A stretch of DNA of 64,000 bases from an uncultured Bacteroidales bacterium (GCA_934716995.1 CAKUYO010000001.1:1-64000), one strand, 5' to 3'; numbered from the stretch's first letter, positions 24,389 through 33,707 are shown. The notes: a model not told the origin generated them from the letters alone. Numbers and translations are program-made.

Positions 24389-25123
24389 GTGTCTTCTCCG
24401 TTTTTCCGTTTCAAGCAGTTCACCGTATGGCACGACCGCTGTGCGATGAAAGTAGGCACCGACGGGGTGCTGCTCGGAGCGTGGGCGGATTCAATGCGCA
24501 ATGCACAATGCGCAATGAACAATGAACAATGCGCCGTATTGGACATTGGGACGGGAAGCGGGCTGGTGGCACTGATGCTGGCGCAGCGGTTCCCCACGGC
24601 ACAGATTGATGCCATTGACATAGAACCGCAGGCTGTGGAGCAGGCACAGTATAATTTTGCCGAAAGTCCGTGGGCAGAGCGACTGAACGCACACTTGGCA
24701 GCATTGCAGGATTGGCAACCGAACAAGCATTACGACCTGATTGTCAGCAACCCGCCCTATTTCCAAAACAGTCTGAAGAACCCCGACAAAGGACGGGAAC
24801 TGGCACGGCATACCGACTCGCTCACGTATGCCGATCTGCTCCGCTGTACAACGCAACGGCTTGCTCCGAGGGGTATCGCTGCTTTTATCCTGCCCGCCGA
24901 AGCGGAGAGCGATGTGCTCCGTATTGCCAAAGAGAACGGGCTGTATTGCTGCCGTCTGACCCGCGTACACAGCAAACCCGGCAAGCCCGCAAAGCGTATC
25001 CTGATAGAATTCTCCCCCACTCCACCGCAGATGCCACCCGCTCCACAGATATTCCATATAGAATCCGCCACCGCACCACGAAGCGAGGAATATGCAGCTC
25101 TGACAAAAGACTTCTACCTATAA
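24389..25123 (+). CDS. trmN: tRNA1(Val) (adenine37-N6)-methyltransferase with in-frame repeat insertion
   Basis: A SAM-dependent enzyme that N6-methylates A37 of tRNA1(Val). It has the family N-terminus FKQFTVWHDRCAMKVGTDG and LLGAWAD, motif I LDIGTGSGL (51-59), and the catalytic NPPY (121-124). 244 residues, normal length plus an extra 14. The start is GTG 24389; no ATG is available because the upstream sequence is a repeat array. Residues 36-49 (MRNAQCAMNNEQCA) between LLGAWADS and motif I are encoded by six 7-bp repeats (24492-24533), exactly 42 bp, so the frame is kept. The insertion lies in a loop before the SAM motif and probably leaves the enzyme active. Confidence 0.92.
   Translation: MSSPFFRFKQFTVWHDRCAMKVGTDGVLLGAWADSMRNAQCAMNNEQCAVLDIGTGSGLVALMLAQRFPTAQIDAIDIEPQAVEQAQYNFAESPWAERLNAHLAALQDWQPNKHYDLIVSNPPYFQNSLKNPDKGRELARHTDSLTYADLLRCTTQRLAPRGIAAFILPAEAESDVLRIAKENGLYCCRLTRVHSKPGKPAKRILIEFSPTPPQMPPAPQIFHIESATAPRSEEYAALTKDFYL
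24492..24533. repeat. 7-bp array H2 inside trmN
   Basis: Six units: CAATGCG, CAATGCA, CAATGCG, CAATGAA, CAATGAA, CAATGCG. The total of 42 bp is a multiple of three. Confidence 0.9.
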
Positions 25124-25126
25124 CAC

Positions 25127-25161
25127 AAATCCCCGCTTGCACCGATGGCAGGCGGGGATTT
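25127..25161. terminator. Bidirectional terminator between trmN and rny
   Basis: AAATCCCCGC-TTGC pairs with GCA-GGCGGGGATTT across 25127-25161. It sits between convergent genes. Confidence 0.82.
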
Positions 25162-25182
25162 GTTGTACAATCCGCAAGAGGT

Positions 25183-26727
25183 TTACTTGGCGTAGTTGAT
25201 AGCGCGGGTTTCGCGGATAACCGTTACCTTGACCTGACCGGGGTAGGTCATCTCGTCCTGGATACGCTTAGCAAGGTCAAAGGACAGGAGTTCGGTATCC
25301 TTGTCGCTGATCTTGTCCGCACCAACGATGACACGCAGTTCGCGACCGGCTTGCAAAGCATAAGTCTTGATAACCCCGGGGAAGGACATCGCCATGTTCT
25401 CAAGGTCGTTGAGACGCTTGACGTAACTCTCCACAATCTCACGGCGGGCACCCGGTCGTGCACCGGAGATAGCATCGCAGGCTTGGACGATAGGCGCGAT
25501 AAGCGTCTTCATCTCACACTCGTCGTGGTGGGCGCCTACAGCATTGCAGATATCGGGTTTCTCGCCGTATTTCTCACAGAGTTTCATACCCAACTCAGCG
25601 TGCGGCAGTTCGACATCCTCATCCGCCACCTTGCCTATGTCATGGAGCAGACCGGCACGGCGTGCCGCCTTGACATTCAGACCGAGTTCGCTCGCCATAG
25701 CAGCACAGAGGTTGGCCGTCTCACGCGCGTGCTGGAGCAGGTTCTGACCATAACTGGAACGGTATTTCATCTTACCCACCAAGCGCACCAGTTCGGGGTG
25801 CAGACCGTGGATACCGAGGTCGATAGTGGTACGCTTACCCGTCTCGATAATCTCGTCCTCCACCTGCTTGGTAACCTTGGCTACCACCTCTTCGATACGT
25901 GCAGGGTGGATACGTCCGTCCTGCACCAACTGGTGGAGACTCAGGCGGGCAATCTCACGGCGTACAGGGTCGAATGCCGAAAGAGTGATGGCTTCAGGCG
26001 TGTCGTCCACAATGATCTCCACACCCGTAGCGGCTTCCAGGGCGCGGATATTGCGTCCCTCACGCCCGATGATACGGCCTTTGACCTCGTCGTTATCAAT
26101 ATGAAACACCGAAACCGTGTTCTCGGCAGCGGTCTCGCTCGACACACGCTGGATAGTCTGGATAATGATTTTCTTGGCTTCCTTGTTGGCAGTAAGGCGT
26201 GCATCGTCCATAATCTCGTTGACATACGACATAGCAGCCGTCTTGGCTTCGTCTTTGAGTGCCTCGATGAGTTGTTTCTTGGCTTCCTCCGCCGAGATAC
26301 CGCTCAGTTGCTCCAGTTGCTGCTCCGCCTGGTGGTGCATACGCTCAATCTCCTGCGACTTGAAATCGATAGCTTTCTGCTGCTGTTCGAGTTGCTGTGT
26401 CTTCTGGTTCACCTCGTTCTGCGCACGCTGGATATCACCCTGACGCTGGTTGAGTTGCTGCTCGCGCTGCTGCAGGCGTTGCTCGCGCTGCTGCTGTTTC
26501 TTTTCCTGCTCACGAACTTCATTGTCGTACTTTAACTTGAGTTCAATAGATTTCTCTTTTGCCTCTGTAATCTTGTTTTTCTTCAGTACTTCCGCTTCTG
26601 CTTCCGCCTTTTTGAGGAGGCTGGCACTGCTGTAGCGGAAAATCACATAGCATATACCTGCTCCCACGAGGGCACAGCCCACGGCGATTAAGATATAGAG
26701 TACTGCACTAATTTCGAGTAACATCAT
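25183..26727 (-). CDS. rny: Ribonuclease Y
   Basis: A membrane-anchored endoribonuclease that starts mRNA decay. The protein has an N-terminal membrane helix ([20 protein letters not shown]), a long Gln/Glu/Lys coiled coil (about 30-140), a KH RNA-binding domain with [20 protein letters not shown], and an HD domain with LLHDIGKV and GAHHDE supplying the metal ligands. 514 residues, normal length. It follows zapA by 31 nt and probably shares a transcript with zapA and the coiled-coil gene, a usual Bacteroidota order. The MM start gives alternative ATGs one codon apart. Confidence 0.96.
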   Translation of the reverse strand: MMLLEISAVLYILIAVGCALVGAGICYVIFRYSSASLLKKAEAEAEVLKKNKITEAKEKSIELKLKYDNEVREQEKKQQQREQRLQQREQQLNQRQGDIQRAQNEVNQKTQQLEQQQKAIDFKSQEIERMHHQAEQQLEQLSGISAEEAKKQLIEALKDEAKTAAMSYVNEIMDDARLTANKEAKKIIIQTIQRVSSETAAENTVSVFHIDNDEVKGRIIGREGRNIRALEAATGVEIIVDDTPEAITLSAFDPVRREIARLSLHQLVQDGRIHPARIEEVVAKVTKQVEDEIIETGKRTTIDLGIHGLHPELVRLVGKMKYRSSYGQNLLQHARETANLCAAMASELGLNVKAARRAGLLHDIGKVADEDVELPHAELGMKLCEKYGEKPDICNAVGAHHDECEMKTLIAPIVQACDAISGARPGARREIVESYVKRLNDLENMAMSFPGVIKTYALQAGRELRVIVGADKISDKDTELLSFDLAKRIQDEMTYPGQVKVTVIRETRAINYAK

Positions 26728-26758
26728 ATATTATTGTTTTTATGGTTTATTATTTGAA

Positions 26759-27070
26759 TCATTTCGTTTCCCCCTGCTGTCCGTCGTTCGCCAGAACTTT
26801 TTGCAGCAGCGTATTCAACTCCGTCAGTTTCTTATCTACGGGTTCGAGACTCTTGGCATGTGCATCGCTTTTCCAGTTGAGTGCCGCCTCGAGTGCCACA
26901 TAGAGCCATAGTTGCGCCTCTGACGCTTTGGGCATACGCTGTGCATAGAGCATATAGCGCTGGTTGAGAAAATCGCCCGCCTCACGGTAGGACTGTTCCT
27001 GTTCACGAGGAATATCCAAAGCCAGCGTATGCGCTGCTATCCGCAAGGTGATATGTTGTTTGTCGGACAT
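26759..27070 (-). CDS. zapA: Cell division protein ZapA
   Basis: A 103-residue cytoplasmic protein that bundles FtsZ filaments. The N-terminal part (HITLRIAAHTLALDIPREQE) and the following helix with LNQRYMLYAQRMP and LYVALEAAL match the ZapA family. Upstream is a small coiled-coil gene in ZapB-like position; downstream is rny. The intergenic space before zapA carries a 7-bp repeat array (27101-27157). Confidence 0.88.
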   Translation of the reverse strand: MSDKQHITLRIAAHTLALDIPREQEQSYREAGDFLNQRYMLYAQRMPKASEAQLWLYVALEAALNWKSDAHAKSLEPVDKKLTELNTLLQKVLANDGQQGETK

Positions 27071-27100
27071 CTTTTACCTCAATGGTACCGCACCAAGCAT

Positions 27101-27157
27101 TTTAATTCTTAATTGTTAATTCTTAATTGTTAATTCTTAATTGTTAATTCTTAATTA
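27101..27157. repeat. 7-bp array H4 (TTAATTS units)
   Basis: Eight units alternating TTAATTC and TTAATTG, ending in TTAATTA. They provide the stop codon and the last residues (LIKN) of the coiled-coil gene ending at 27144, and fill the gap to zapA. Confidence 0.85.
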
Positions 27158-27422
27158 GTTCTATGGCTTTGTCCACCTGCCGGATCATCTGTGTGAGTCT
27201 GCCATACGCTTCCGTGCGGGTCTCCTGCGAACCGAGCATACTATTAGCCAGCCGCAGGGTGCGGCACTCATTGCGCAGGTCGTTCAGTTCGGCATGGCTC
27301 TCTATCAAATCCTGTTTCAGTCCATCGTTCTTCACCCGGAGAGCATCGTTCTCCTGTTGCAACGCTGCATAGCGCTCCAACAACTGCTGCAGGTTCTGCT
27401 CCAACGAATCCAAGGAATCCAA
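27144..27422 (-). CDS. Small coiled-coil protein beside zapA (ZapB-like position)
   Basis: 92 residues, almost wholly heptad coiled coil (LEQNLQQLLERYAALQQEND ... LRNECRTLRLANSMLG), then ETRTEAYGRLTQMIRQVDKA, typical of a conserved Bacteroidota protein encoded just before ZapA. A role with ZapA in division is inferred from position. No ATG is available: the frame starts with TTG (27422 or a later TTG), two codons after an in-frame stop supplied by the 7-bp array upstream. The C-terminus also runs into an array. Confidence 0.72.
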   Translation of the reverse strand: MDSLDSLEQNLQQLLERYAALQQENDALRVKNDGLKQDLIESHAELNDLRNECRTLRLANSMLGSQETRTEAYGRLTQMIRQVDKAIELIKN

Positions 27423-27426
27423 AGTT

Positions 27427-27518
27427 CAATGAACAATTAACAATTAATAATTAATATGCACCGCATTACGCATTATGCATTACGCATTGTGCATTATGCA
27501 TTACGCATTGTGCATTGT
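27427..27518. repeat. 7-bp array H3, bipartite
   Basis: AACAATT-type units (27431-27455) and GCATTRY-type units (27463-27517) joined at a GCAT-type junction. On the minus strand the order is CAATGCR then TTAATTR, as in H1. It lies between the TGA of the DUF3078 gene and the TTG start of the coiled-coil gene. Confidence 0.85.
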
Positions 27519-28705
27519 CAGAACGAGTAACCGATACCGATACCCAGGATGCCTTTGAACTGGACACGCTCTGCCATACCGAGAGAATTGCCGTTCTTGT
27601 CGAACTTCTCAATCTTCACACCATTGTAGTACTTCATCGAGGTGGTCAGAGACACCTGCAGGCACTTCAGAAACTGGTACGATATAGCCACATCCCAGTC
27701 CACATCAAAGTTACCAAAGCGGCGGTTGTTGTCGCGGTAGCCCGTAAACTCCATACCCGAGAAATCCTTGCCGTTACCCAGGTCGGCATACATCTTGCCG
27801 TCGCCATCGGTGTAGATCTTGGTCTTGTCCCATGCATACGGGGTATAGAGACCAAGGGTGGTCATAATCTTGAGGTCTTTGTAGGTGTAGTTGATCGCCC
27901 CCTTGAGCGACAAGCCCAACTCGCAACGGATATTGCTGTGGTAGTTTTTCAGCACCTCACCGGTCTGCTCATCGGTAGTGTATTTCCAAACCGAATACTT
28001 GTCTTTCAAAGCATATTCCAAACCGGTAATATCCTCCCCTTCTACAAGCGGATAGTTCTCCGCATATTTCTCGTTCAGGTGCTTGCTCACGTAGGCGGTG
28101 GTCAGACGTCCTGCCACAGGAGACAGATAAACCGAGAAGATGTCATTGGGTTTCCAGTCAATACCGACCGAGATGTCGGTGTAAGAAGGAGCCAGGAACT
28201 TGGAGATAATCGGGTCGAAGTCGTCCGTACCGTTGTAGTTACGACCGAGATCGAACTGGCTCTGGAAGCCACCCAGAATAGTCAGATACCACGATTTCTC
28301 GAACTCCCAACCGAACTTGGTAGTAAAATTGATACGGTCGCTCGATTTCTGGAACTTATCATAATCCTGGTCAATCCACGACATACCATACTCCAAATCA
28401 AGGTTGGTATCCCAAGCCATATTGTTCTCGTGGTAGAGGAGACGCAGTTTGGTGGAAGCCACGGCATTAACATTGTTGTTACCACCGGCAGCCCAGTTCC
28501 AGAGCCCTGTAGCAGCGGCATTAAGCCCCACTACGCCCGAGAATTTCCACGCTTTCTCACCGGTATCCACCTTCTTGAGGTCGGCTGCCGCAGCCTGTGC
28601 GGCCTTGGCCTGGCTTTCCACGGTTGCTTTATTCACTTCCTGTGCAGAAACCATTGCGGTAGAAAGCAATGCAATGGTTGTAAGAGTAAAGAATTTGATT
28701 TTCAT
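27518..28705 (-). CDS. DUF3078 outer-membrane protein
   Basis: 395 residues with signal peptide MKIKFFTLTTIALLSTAMVS-AQ. After a short Ala/Lys-rich spacer comes the family signature (WKFSGVVGLNAAATGLWNWAAGGNNNVN), then alternating aromatic beta-strands to a terminal IGIGYSF, as expected for an outer-membrane barrel. DUF3078 proteins are common in Bacteroidota and their function is not settled. A consensus promoter lies at 28808-28839, giving a leader of about 95 nt. The stop codon abuts a 7-bp array. Confidence 0.88.
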   Translation of the reverse strand: MKIKFFTLTTIALLSTAMVSAQEVNKATVESQAKAAQAAAADLKKVDTGEKAWKFSGVVGLNAAATGLWNWAAGGNNNVNAVASTKLRLLYHENNMAWDTNLDLEYGMSWIDQDYDKFQKSSDRINFTTKFGWEFEKSWYLTILGGFQSQFDLGRNYNGTDDFDPIISKFLAPSYTDISVGIDWKPNDIFSVYLSPVAGRLTTAYVSKHLNEKYAENYPLVEGEDITGLEYALKDKYSVWKYTTDEQTGEVLKNYHSNIRCELGLSLKGAINYTYKDLKIMTTLGLYTPYAWDKTKIYTDGDGKMYADLGNGKDFSGMEFTGYRDNNRRFGNFDVDWDVAISYQFLKCLQVSLTTSMKYYNGVKIEKFDKNGNSLGMAERVQFKGILGIGIGYSF

Positions 28706-28807
28706 CTTATTCCAAATACGTATTAAGTCTTTATATATCAGTAGTTTTATTTATTCGCCTTGTATCGCTTTGGCAGAGTGTAGCACCCCGCTTGCCCAAA
28801 AACGCCA

Positions 28808-28839
28808 CAAAGGTACAAAAAAAACGCGACATCTACAAA
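28808..28839 (-). promoter_or_regulatory. Promoter of the DUF3078 gene
   Basis: Minus-strand TTTG (28839-28836), 20 nt, TACCTTTG (28815-28808). Confidence 0.82.
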
Positions 28840-28967
28840 TTATATTTTACAGAGCGACAGAAACAGTGCTGTTGATAGACTATAGCCCCAAATGATCTAA
28901 CAAGCATAGACAGTCTCTTTGTGTATTTCTATTGTATATCCTCTCTGCGCCCTTATGCCGTCAGGTC

Positions 28968-29010
28968 TATGTCATTTATATGTGATTTGTATGTGATTCG
29001 TATGAGATTA
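28968..29010. repeat. Array E: four TATGTGATT-like units at 11-bp spacing
   Basis: Units start at 28968, 28979, 28990 and 29001 (TATGTCATT, TATGTGATT, TATGTGATT, TATGAGATT). The 28706-29315 gap holds the promoter, this array, MITE copy 1 and a terminator, and no gene. Confidence 0.8.
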
Positions 29011-29069
29011 GGCGGTTTTTGCTTGTATTTCAAGCAGTTATGTATACATTTTCTTTAATCATTTACTTA

Positions 29070-29211
29070 ACGTCAGTTCGACATAAGCATAATGGCATAC
29101 TTTGCCGCCGTAGGCGAATAAGATTTATAGCAATTTATGGATGCAAAGTCAAATATTTACTTAGATTTCTTGCCGCTTTGCGGCAAAGGAATTTTTATAT
29201 CGAACTCACGT
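29070..29211. mobile_element. MITE-like element, copy 1 (142 bp)
   Basis: Ends ACGTCAGTTCGACATAAG and TTATATCGAACTCACGT form imperfect terminal inverted repeats. It is flanked by direct repeats TACTTA (29064-29069 and 29212-29217), a 6-bp target duplication. The reverse complement aligns throughout with 61467-61609. It carries a small GCCGC-TTT-GCGGC hairpin and no ORF of note, so it would depend on a transposase encoded elsewhere. Confidence 0.85.
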
Positions 29212-29257
29212 TACTTAATAATCACACTAACTGTCTCACAAACAGCGGATTACAACA

Positions 29258-29295
29258 AACGAGGCTGCCCGACTATTTTGTCAGACAGCCTCGTT
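29258..29295 (-). terminator. Terminator of the peptidase operon
   Basis: A 10-bp stem, AACGAGGCTG (29258-29267) with CAGCCTCGTT (29286-29295), about 20 nt after the stop at 29316. The T-run is weak (TTGTTG). Confidence 0.65.
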
Positions 29296-29315
29296 CATAA
29301 AAGGCAGATTATGAA

Positions 29316-30776
29316 TTATAAGGTTTCCAGCGTATGGCGCAACCATTGGTAGCAGCGGGCGGTGGAGGGGATACTGAGCCGCTCCTGCGGGGAGTGGACA
29401 CCGTACATCTGCGGACCGATGCTGACCATATCCAAATAGGGATATTTCTCCAAGAACAATCCGCACTCGAGACCGGCATGGATAGCGAGCACTTGCGGTG
29501 CTGTATGGAAAAGGTCGATATATGCCTGCTTGGTAGCCTCCAGGAGCGGTGAATGGACATTGGGTGCCCAACCGGGATAACCGTCGCCGTGCGTTACCTC
29601 GTCGCAAGCCATAGCGAGACTGTACTCCACGCGGTCTTTGATGTGGTGCTTCTGCGCCTCAACCGACGAACGCTGACTGGTATTGATCTCCACGAAGGGC
29701 GTACCGTCCGTCTCTGTTTTCATCTTGATACTGGCGAGGTTGGTACTGGTCTCCACCAAGCCGGGCATATCCTTGCTCATTGCCACCATTCCGTGCGGGC
29801 AGGCATAGAGTGCCATAATAAGTTGGTACGCCTGTTTCTCAGGGATGACTGCTTCAGGCAGCGGTGCGGATTCGAGTTCGAGACGGATATCTTTTTCCAC
29901 CGCACCGAGTTCGCGCTCTACATCGGCGGTATAGATATTCCAGTCGGCACGCAGTTGCTCCTTATAATCCATCGGCACGCAGACGAGGGCTTCCGCTTCG
30001 CGGGCAATGGCATTGCGGAGGTTGCCGCCGCTGATGGATGCAAGTTGGAACTCGGTCTTGGTCATCAGGATATTCAAGAAATTGACAATCACCTTGTTGG
30101 CATTGCCTCGCCCCTTGTTGATGTCGTCGCCCGAATGCCCGCCCATCAGTCCGCCGACGCTCAGGCGCACGGCGAACCAGCGATGCGATGCAGGCAGCGG
30201 CACGGGCGTATAGTGCATCTTCGCCAGTGTGTCGATACCGCCGGCGCACCCGATGAAGATCTGTCCGTCGTCCTCGGAGTCGAGGTTGATCAGGCGTTTG
30301 CCGTTGAGGTAGCCGTCCTTCAGTTTGAAAGCCCCTGTGAGCCCTGTTTCCTCGTCCACGGTAAAGAGACACTCGAGAGCGGGGTGCTGCAAAGTGTCGT
30401 CGGTCATCACCGCCAATGCCATAGCGATACCGATACCGTTGTCCGCACCGAGGGTGGTACCTTTGGCTTTGAGCCATTCGCCGTCCACGTAGGTATGAAT
30501 AGGGTCTTTATAAAAATCGTGCTGCACGTCGCTGTTTTTCTCGCAGACCATATCCATGTGCGCCTGGAGGATAACACCCTCGTGCTGCTCGTAGCCCGCT
30601 GTGGCAGGCTTGCGCATAATGACGTTCATTGCCTCATCAACGGTATAGTCGATATGGTGTTGGCGGGCAAAATCCTGCAGCCACTGCGAGATACGCTCCT
30701 CGTGCTTGGAAGGGCGCGGAACTTGGTTTATCTGTGCGAAGATGTCGAACACTTCGCGCGGTTCAAGGTTATTCAT
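29316..30776 (-). CDS. pepD: Aminoacyl-histidine dipeptidase (M20 family)
   Basis: A cytosolic dinuclear-zinc dipeptidase acting on Xaa-His and other dipeptides. At 486 residues it matches PepD. Zinc and catalytic motifs are visible: LQAHMDMVCEK (His/Asp), LGADNGIGIAMALA (bridging Asp), DEETGLTGAF (catalytic Glu and ligand), and GGHSGDDI in the dimerisation domain. It overlaps the upstream C69 dipeptidase gene by 8 nt, so the two form a peptide-degradation operon. Confidence 0.94.
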   Translation of the reverse strand: MNNLEPREVFDIFAQINQVPRPSKHEERISQWLQDFARQHHIDYTVDEAMNVIMRKPATAGYEQHEGVILQAHMDMVCEKNSDVQHDFYKDPIHTYVDGEWLKAKGTTLGADNGIGIAMALAVMTDDTLQHPALECLFTVDEETGLTGAFKLKDGYLNGKRLINLDSEDDGQIFIGCAGGIDTLAKMHYTPVPLPASHRWFAVRLSVGGLMGGHSGDDINKGRGNANKVIVNFLNILMTKTEFQLASISGGNLRNAIAREAEALVCVPMDYKEQLRADWNIYTADVERELGAVEKDIRLELESAPLPEAVIPEKQAYQLIMALYACPHGMVAMSKDMPGLVETSTNLASIKMKTETDGTPFVEINTSQRSSVEAQKHHIKDRVEYSLAMACDEVTHGDGYPGWAPNVHSPLLEATKQAYIDLFHTAPQVLAIHAGLECGLFLEKYPYLDMVSIGPQMYGVHSPQERLSIPSTARCYQWLRHTLETL

Positions 30777-32406
30777 GTGCTATTTCGTTTTTGAAAGTTC
30801 TGAGATACGATTCGGGGAAAGCGGGACGGTTGGGACCTGTCGGTTCGCCGTACGCATTGCGTTTGAACTGTCCGTTCTCCTCTTTGCGTTCCTGCCCGTC
30901 GAGGTATTTGGTAATCAGATAAATACCCAGGCTCTGCCACTCGATCATAGTATTGTCCGCCTGTGCGCAACTGTAGTTGGTGAGGAAACGGCGTGCGTCC
31001 TCGTCGTCCATTGCGGCGGCTTGTGCGTCCACACCCTCTATCTGGGCGTTGAATTTCTCCTCCAGCATCTGTTGCACCTTGACGATCTCGGGTTTCATAC
31101 GCGAGTACTTGGTGTATGCCCAGTTAGCCACGATATTGAATGTCCACCACGCCGATGTGGGCGAGTAGGTGTACAAGTCGCCGTTGCCCTCGGCGAAACA
31201 TTCGGGAATATGGTTGATACGGCAGTAGATCGGTACATAGACGTTGGTAGCGGCATCGTCCACGCCGAACCAGAAGATACCGCCCGCTTTCGGGTCTGCA
31301 TAGCCGCGCATCTGTGCCACAAACGACCAGGCGGTCTGCTGGGTAGCCGTCGGGCGCTCGTACCAGTAGGAGGTGCTGTCGAGTTTGAAAGTGAGAGAAC
31401 CGTAGCGCAGTTTGGTGTTCCACGGACCGGCATCGGTACCTTGTGTGATGTCGAGCGGTGTGCCTTCGTACTGGTCGCGCATACAGTCTTTTATTTCCTG
31501 TACGCTCACCTTGTGGTTCGGACGGATATAGAGCGGCATAGGCGTGCCCGCGTCCTTGCCGCCCGTCTCGAGGAACGTCTTGCCCGTAGCATAGTCGAAG
31601 TATTGCTCCATATCGTCGGAGAAATGACGGAAGAAACTCCATACACGCGCCTCGCAGACATACAGCCCCGAGAAATCGAACGGCGCATAAGCCGCCTGGA
31701 AAGAGAACTCGCTGTCCTTGCCCGAGAAATAGCCTTTCTCACGGGCGAACTTCACTACATCTTTTGAGTAGAGCCAGTTCTTCTTGTCCTTGAAATTGAT
31801 ATTTGTGATACGTGCTTGGTTGGCGTGGGCGCAGATACAATCGTCGGGCACACGGGTAGCCACCCAGACAGCACCTTTCCGCCCCGGACCTTTTCCGATC
31901 AAATCCATAATCCATACCTCGTCCGGGTCGCCTATGGAGAAAGTCTCCCCCTCGCTGGCATAGCCGTATTCCTCAACAAGCGAGGTGATACAGTCGATGG
32001 CTTCGCGGGCGGTCTTGCAACGCTCAAGCGCGATATAAATCAGGCTGCCGTAGTCGATACCGACGGTGTCCCATAGTTCGGCACGTCCGCCCCACGTGGT
32101 CTCACCGATAGTGAGTTGGTGCTCGTTCATATTGCCCACCACGCTGTAGGTATGCTCCACTTGCGGGATCTGCCCGAGCGGACGACCGGAGTCCCAGTCT
32201 TTGATCTCACGCATTGCGCCTTTGGGATAATCGGCAGCAGGCGAGAAATGGAGAAAACCATACAGCGAATAACTGTCCGCTGCGTAGGAGATGATAGTGG
32301 ATCCGTCCGCCGAAGCGTCTTTGCCCACGATAAAATTGGTACATGCCACGGAAGCGGTAACGCCCAAGGCAAACATACCCAAGATAGTAGAAAAGAGTCG
32401 TTTCAT
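30769..32406 (-). CDS. C69-family dipeptidase, exported
   Basis: 545 residues. Signal-like MKRLFSTILGMFALGVTASV is followed directly by the N-terminal nucleophile Cys22 (ACTNFIVGKDASADGSTI), the hallmark of the C69/U34 Ntn-hydrolase dipeptidases. Removal of the leader would expose the catalytic cysteine. Further family segments are GETTWGGRAELWD and GDPDEVWIMDLIGKGPGRKG. Probably periplasmic or surface peptide cleavage feeding the cytosolic PepD encoded next. No consensus promoter was found; a short 7-bp array (32411-32438) begins 5 nt upstream of the start codon. Confidence 0.9.
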   Translation of the reverse strand: MKRLFSTILGMFALGVTASVACTNFIVGKDASADGSTIISYAADSYSLYGFLHFSPAADYPKGAMREIKDWDSGRPLGQIPQVEHTYSVVGNMNEHQLTIGETTWGGRAELWDTVGIDYGSLIYIALERCKTAREAIDCITSLVEEYGYASEGETFSIGDPDEVWIMDLIGKGPGRKGAVWVATRVPDDCICAHANQARITNINFKDKKNWLYSKDVVKFAREKGYFSGKDSEFSFQAAYAPFDFSGLYVCEARVWSFFRHFSDDMEQYFDYATGKTFLETGGKDAGTPMPLYIRPNHKVSVQEIKDCMRDQYEGTPLDITQGTDAGPWNTKLRYGSLTFKLDSTSYWYERPTATQQTAWSFVAQMRGYADPKAGGIFWFGVDDAATNVYVPIYCRINHIPECFAEGNGDLYTYSPTSAWWTFNIVANWAYTKYSRMKPEIVKVQQMLEEKFNAQIEGVDAQAAAMDDEDARRFLTNYSCAQADNTMIEWQSLGIYLITKYLDGQERKEENGQFKRNAYGEPTGPNRPAFPESYLRTFKNEIAHE

Positions 32407-32410
32407 ATAT

Positions 32411-32438
32411 AATTATGGATTATGAATTAAGAATTACG
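32411..32438. repeat. 7-bp array H6
   Basis: AATTATG, GATTATG, AATTAAG, AATTACG, directly upstream of the C69 dipeptidase start. Confidence 0.7.
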
Positions 32439-32453
32439 GGTATTCCTAATGCA

Positions 32454-32495
32454 CAAAGCCTGCCCTTGTAGCAGAAACTACGCAGGCAGGCTTTG
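32454..32495 (-). terminator. Terminator of the rnf operon
   Basis: CAAAGCCTGCC (32454-32464) pairs with GGCAGGCTTTG (32485-32495), 22 nt after the rnfA stop. No strong T-run follows, so it may be leaky towards the C69 gene. Confidence 0.65.
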
Positions 32496-32517
32496 ACAAA
32501 AAGAGAGGAATACAGGA

Positions 32518-33114
32518 TTAGCCGACAACGCCGCTGAAGCCCATAAATGCCATAGCAAGGAGACCTGCGGTAACGAGGGCGATAGGAGTTCCCTCCATAG
32601 CCTTCGGCACTTTGTTCATCGATAGTTGCTCGCGGATACCGGCAAAGAGAATCAACGCCAGCGCGAAGCCCAATGCCGTAGCGAAAGCAAAGAGCGTACC
32701 CGTCAGCAGGTTGTGGTCGGCACCGGCAGGGAGTTTATTGGTACCGTTAGCCACCAGGATAGCCACGCCGAGAAGGCAGCAGTTGGTGGTGATAAGCGGC
32801 AGGAACACACCGAGTGCCTGATAGAGAGAGGGAGAGATCTTTTTGAGTACAATCTCTATCATCTGTACAAGCGCTGCAATGACCAGGATAAAGAGGATGG
32901 TCTGCAAAAACTCAACATGCCACAAGACGAGCAGTTTCTGCAGGAGGTAGGTAACCACCGTAGCCAAAGTAAGCACAAACGTAACGGCAGCACCCATACC
33001 CATAGCGGTATCGATCTTCTTACTGACGCCCAGGAACGGACATATACCCAGGAACTGGCTCAATACGATATTATTGACAAATATCGCCGAGATAAATATC
33101 AAAACGTAAACCAT
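32518..33114 (-). CDS. rnfA: Rnf complex subunit A
   Basis: An integral membrane subunit of the ferredoxin:NAD+ oxidoreductase (Rnf), which moves Na+ or H+. 198 residues, six hydrophobic helices. Family motifs are VNNIVLSQFLGICPFLGVSK, LGVFLPLITTNCCLLGVAI and the final ALVTAGLLAMAFMGFSG. The two half-membrane cysteines (ICPF, TNCC) that can bind a cluster between A and E are present. Last gene of the operon, 5 nt after rnfE. Confidence 0.96.
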   Translation of the reverse strand: MVYVLIFISAIFVNNIVLSQFLGICPFLGVSKKIDTAMGMGAAVTFVLTLATVVTYLLQKLLVLWHVEFLQTILFILVIAALVQMIEIVLKKISPSLYQALGVFLPLITTNCCLLGVAILVANGTNKLPAGADHNLLTGTLFAFATALGFALALILFAGIREQLSMNKVPKAMEGTPIALVTAGLLAMAFMGFSGVVG

Positions 33115-33119
33115 AGTGT

Positions 33120-33707
33120 TTATTTCTTCATAAGTTTTTGTACTAATGCCATTACATAGCCCAAGACAAGGAAGGCTCCCGGTGCGAGGACGAAGATAAG
33201 CATACTGTAGTGGTCGCTATAGATGTGGCAGTTGAAGATACAGCCCGTACCGAAGAACTCGCGGATAGCACCGATAAGGGTGAGCGAGAGGGTGAAGCCG
33301 AGTCCCATACCGAGTCCGTCGAGAGCGGAAAGCCCCACGTTGTTCTTGGCAGCGAAAGCCTCTGCCCGTCCGAGTACGATACAGTTGACCACGATCAGCG
33401 GAATGAAAAGCCCGAGCACGTCATAGATACCGGGCAGGTAGGCCTGCATAGCCAACTGTACCATTGTTACGAATGTGGCAATGACCACGATGAATGCAGG
33501 GATACGCACTTTGTCGGGGATAAGGTTCTTGAGCAAAGAGATAGCCACGTTGGAGCATACGAGTACGAACATCGTAGCCAGACCCATTGACATACCGTTG
33601 ATCGCCGATGTGGTGGTAGCCAGAGTAGGACACATACCGAGTACGAGACCGAAGGTAGGGTTCTCCTTGAGGATACCGTTGGTGAGTGTTTTGAGAGCGT
33701 TATTCAT
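33120..33707 (-). CDS. rnfE: Rnf complex subunit E
   Basis: A 195-residue membrane subunit homologous to RnfA. Typical segments are GILKENPTFGLVLGMCPTLA, GLFIPLIVVNCIVLGRAEAF and a C-terminal PGAFLVLGYVMALVQK. Cysteines in GMCP and VNC correspond to those of RnfA. It overlaps rnfG by 8 nt. Confidence 0.96.
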   Translation of the reverse strand: MNNALKTLTNGILKENPTFGLVLGMCPTLATTTSAINGMSMGLATMFVLVCSNVAISLLKNLIPDKVRIPAFIVVIATFVTMVQLAMQAYLPGIYDVLGLFIPLIVVNCIVLGRAEAFAAKNNVGLSALDGLGMGLGFTLSLTLIGAIREFFGTGCIFNCHIYSDHYSMLIFVLAPGAFLVLGYVMALVQKLMKK

